The translations under genes and the position numbers were made by a program. Positions 35,586 through 36,773 of a stretch of DNA of 36,773 nt are shown here, piece after piece. Below the pieces are notes generated by a model. The model was not told where the DNA came from. It was given only the letters and a program-made list of their open reading frames with translations, and made no database searches. This stretch comes from Candidatus Omnitrophota bacterium (GTDB lineage Bacteria > Omnitrophota > Gorgyraeia > Gygaellales > Profunditerraquicolaceae), in NCBI GenBank assembly GCA_028718245.1, contig JAQUME010000006.1, positions 1-36,773 of the forward strand, read 5' to 3'. Numbering within the stretch: the first letter of the stretch is position 1; every line of letters begins with the position of its first letter.

Positions 35586-35961
35586 TAATAAGAAGAAAAT
35601 ACTGGTTATTGATGATGAATCGGACCTTGTGGAGATGCTTTCCATAAGGCTGGAGGCAAATAATTATCGGGTTATCGCTGCCTCCGACGGCCAGGAGGGG
35701 TTAGATAAGGCGCGTGCCGAGAGCCCGGACCTGATCATCCTTGACCTTATGCTTCCTAAACTTGACGGCTATCAGGTCTGCCGGATGTTAAAATCCGACG
35801 AAAAATATAAACAGATACCTATAGTGATCTTTACCGCCCGCGCCCAGGAGTCCGACGTGAAGGCTGGCATGGATGCAGGAGCCGATGCCTATATAACCAA
35901 GCCTTTTGATCCGGCTATCCTTTTGGGCAAAGTCAGCCAGCTTCTCGAAGAAAAGCCCTGA
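35578..35961 (+). CDS. Single-domain response regulator (CheY-like REC)
   Basis: ILVIDDESDLVEML, LIILDLMLPKLDGYQV, TARAQESD, YITKPFDP. Confidence 0.94.
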   Translation: MDNNKKKILVIDDESDLVEMLSIRLEANNYRVIAASDGQEGLDKARAESPDLIILDLMLPKLDGYQVCRMLKSDEKYKQIPIVIFTARAQESDVKAGMDAGADAYITKPFDPAILLGKVSQLLEEKP

Positions 35962-36008
35962 TCCGTAAAAGTAATTGCTAAAACCTTAATTTGTGCTAAA
36001 ATCTAACT

Positions 36009-36422
36009 ATGTTTGACCAAAAAGCCAGAAGTTTTGTGACTATCATGATCGTCATAGCGCTAAGCGCGCTTTTATTGCGTCTAGGCCTGCACAGGCTGAT
36101 CATTTTTAACATCGAACAGAACCAGCTTATCGCCCAGGGTAACCTGAAAGCCCTCTCAACCGCCCTTGAGAACTTTGCCAGGAGCAATAAGGGGGAATAT
36201 CCTTCCCAGATCAGCCAGCTTACCAAATCCGATCCGGTGTACCTGGAGAGGAACTACATCATGGATTCGCCGATAAAGGGCTATGAATATGATTGCCAGC
36301 GGGTTGATCCGAAGGGCTATAATTGCCAGTCCCTGCCGGTAAATTGCAAGCTTACGGGAAGGAATACTTATACCGTATCTACCGGCGGATTGATCATCGC
36401 GGAGAGCTGCGATAAAGAGTAA
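36009..36422 (+). CDS. Pseudopilin-like single-TM protein without canonical prepilin cleavage motif
   Basis: N-terminal TM helix followed by QNQLIAQGNLKALSTALENFARSNKGEYPSQISQL, pilin-like; Cys-containing C-terminus. Confidence 0.6.
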   Translation: MFDQKARSFVTIMIVIALSALLLRLGLHRLIIFNIEQNQLIAQGNLKALSTALENFARSNKGEYPSQISQLTKSDPVYLERNYIMDSPIKGYEYDCQRVDPKGYNCQSLPVNCKLTGRNTYTVSTGGLIIAESCDKE

Positions 36423-36430
36423 GGACAAAA

Positions 36431-36736
36431 GTGTACAGAGTAAATTTTATTTTTTCCAAGAAAGGCCTGATGCGTTATATTTCGCATTTAGACCTTATGC
36501 GCCTGTTCATGCGCGCTTTGCGCCGTGCTGCGCTGCCGTTAAAGATGTCGGAGGGTTTTTCGCCTCACCCTAAGTTAAGCCTGAAGAGGGCTTTAAAATT
36601 AGGGGTAGAAAGCGAGCATGAAGAAGCCTCCATAGTCTTAAGATTTCCGGTTGAGCCGGCTGATTTCAGGAACAGGCTGCAAAAACAACTTCCAGAAGGG
36701 ATCGAAGTAAAAGATGTCCAAGGAAATTTTAATTAA
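36431..36736 (+). CDS. DUF2344 / TIGR03936-type (radical SAM-linked) protein, short form
   Basis: YRVNFIFSKKGLMRYISHLDLMRLFMRALRRAALPLKMSEGFSPHPKLS. Confidence 0.85.
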   Translation: MYRVNFIFSKKGLMRYISHLDLMRLFMRALRRAALPLKMSEGFSPHPKLSLKRALKLGVESEHEEASIVLRFPVEPADFRNRLQKQLPEGIEVKDVQGNFN

Positions 36737-36773
36737 TGCCGAAACCCAGGAAAAACGGGTTGCCATAGTTGAT
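36714..36773 (+). CDS. Ribonuclease G/E family N-terminus (truncated by the window edge)
   Basis: MSKEILINAETQEKRVAIVD..., overlapping the previous CDS by 23 nt. Confidence 0.75.
   Translation, partial: MSKEILINAETQEKRVAIVD

Noticed and set aside
36009-36422. Canonical type IV prepilin
   Set aside because: No G-F-x-x-x-E cleavage motif before the TM; only pseudopilin-like in overall pattern.
140-36428. Many minus-strand ORFs of 60-263 aa in the supplied track
   Set aside because: All lie antisense to strong + strand coding regions, have low-complexity or unrecognisable translations and no convincing RBS; they are shadow ORFs of GC-biased codons.
1-36773. Phage-defence system (restriction, CBASS, retron and similar)
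   Set aside because: No nuclease, cyclase, reverse transcriptase or other signature genes; the toxin-antitoxin pair is the only related element.

Overview
This is a 36.8 kb, gene-dense window in which every convincing gene lies on the + strand. The gene content and repeat style suggest an uncultured Gram-negative lineage, possibly Omnitrophota-like (inference only). In order it contains: the 3' end of a 2-oxoacid:ferredoxin oxidoreductase beta subunit; a YHS-type copper P-ATPase; lgt; a trehalose operon whose OtsA carries an N-terminal membrane sensor (TM-Cache-like-TM-HAMP), followed by OtsB, a tandem-duplicated DUF-type protein and a TreT-like glycosyltransferase; an accessory island (8.87-10.73 kb) with a long palindromic repeat, an orphan pilin with a G9 tract in its putative promoter, REP-like repeats and an AbrB/RelE-type toxin-antitoxin pair bracketed by 17-bp inverted repeats; TetR-TolC-adaptor-MacB efflux; pabB; a DEAD-box helicase preceded by an unannotated zinc-finger small ORF with a probable non-canonical AUC start; a second TolC/HlyD/ABC-2 efflux operon; a polysaccharide deacetylase and ArnT/PMT-like transferase; an MFS transporter; a NikR-outer-membrane protein-CbiM-PDGLE-CbiQ-CbiO nickel/cobalt module; a two-component system; a pseudopilin-like protein; a DUF2344-type protein; and the start of an RNase G/E-like gene. 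The most interesting signals are: (1) two copies of a ~187-bp long-hairpin element with compensatory base changes between copies; (2) the sensor-OtsA fusion operon; (3) the leader, AUC-start zinc-finger smORF and helicase arrangement; (4) dyad operators overlapping the -10 boxes of tetR, tolC2, nikR and the histidine kinase; (5) recurrent leaderless promoter architecture. All product names come from reading motifs, not database searches.
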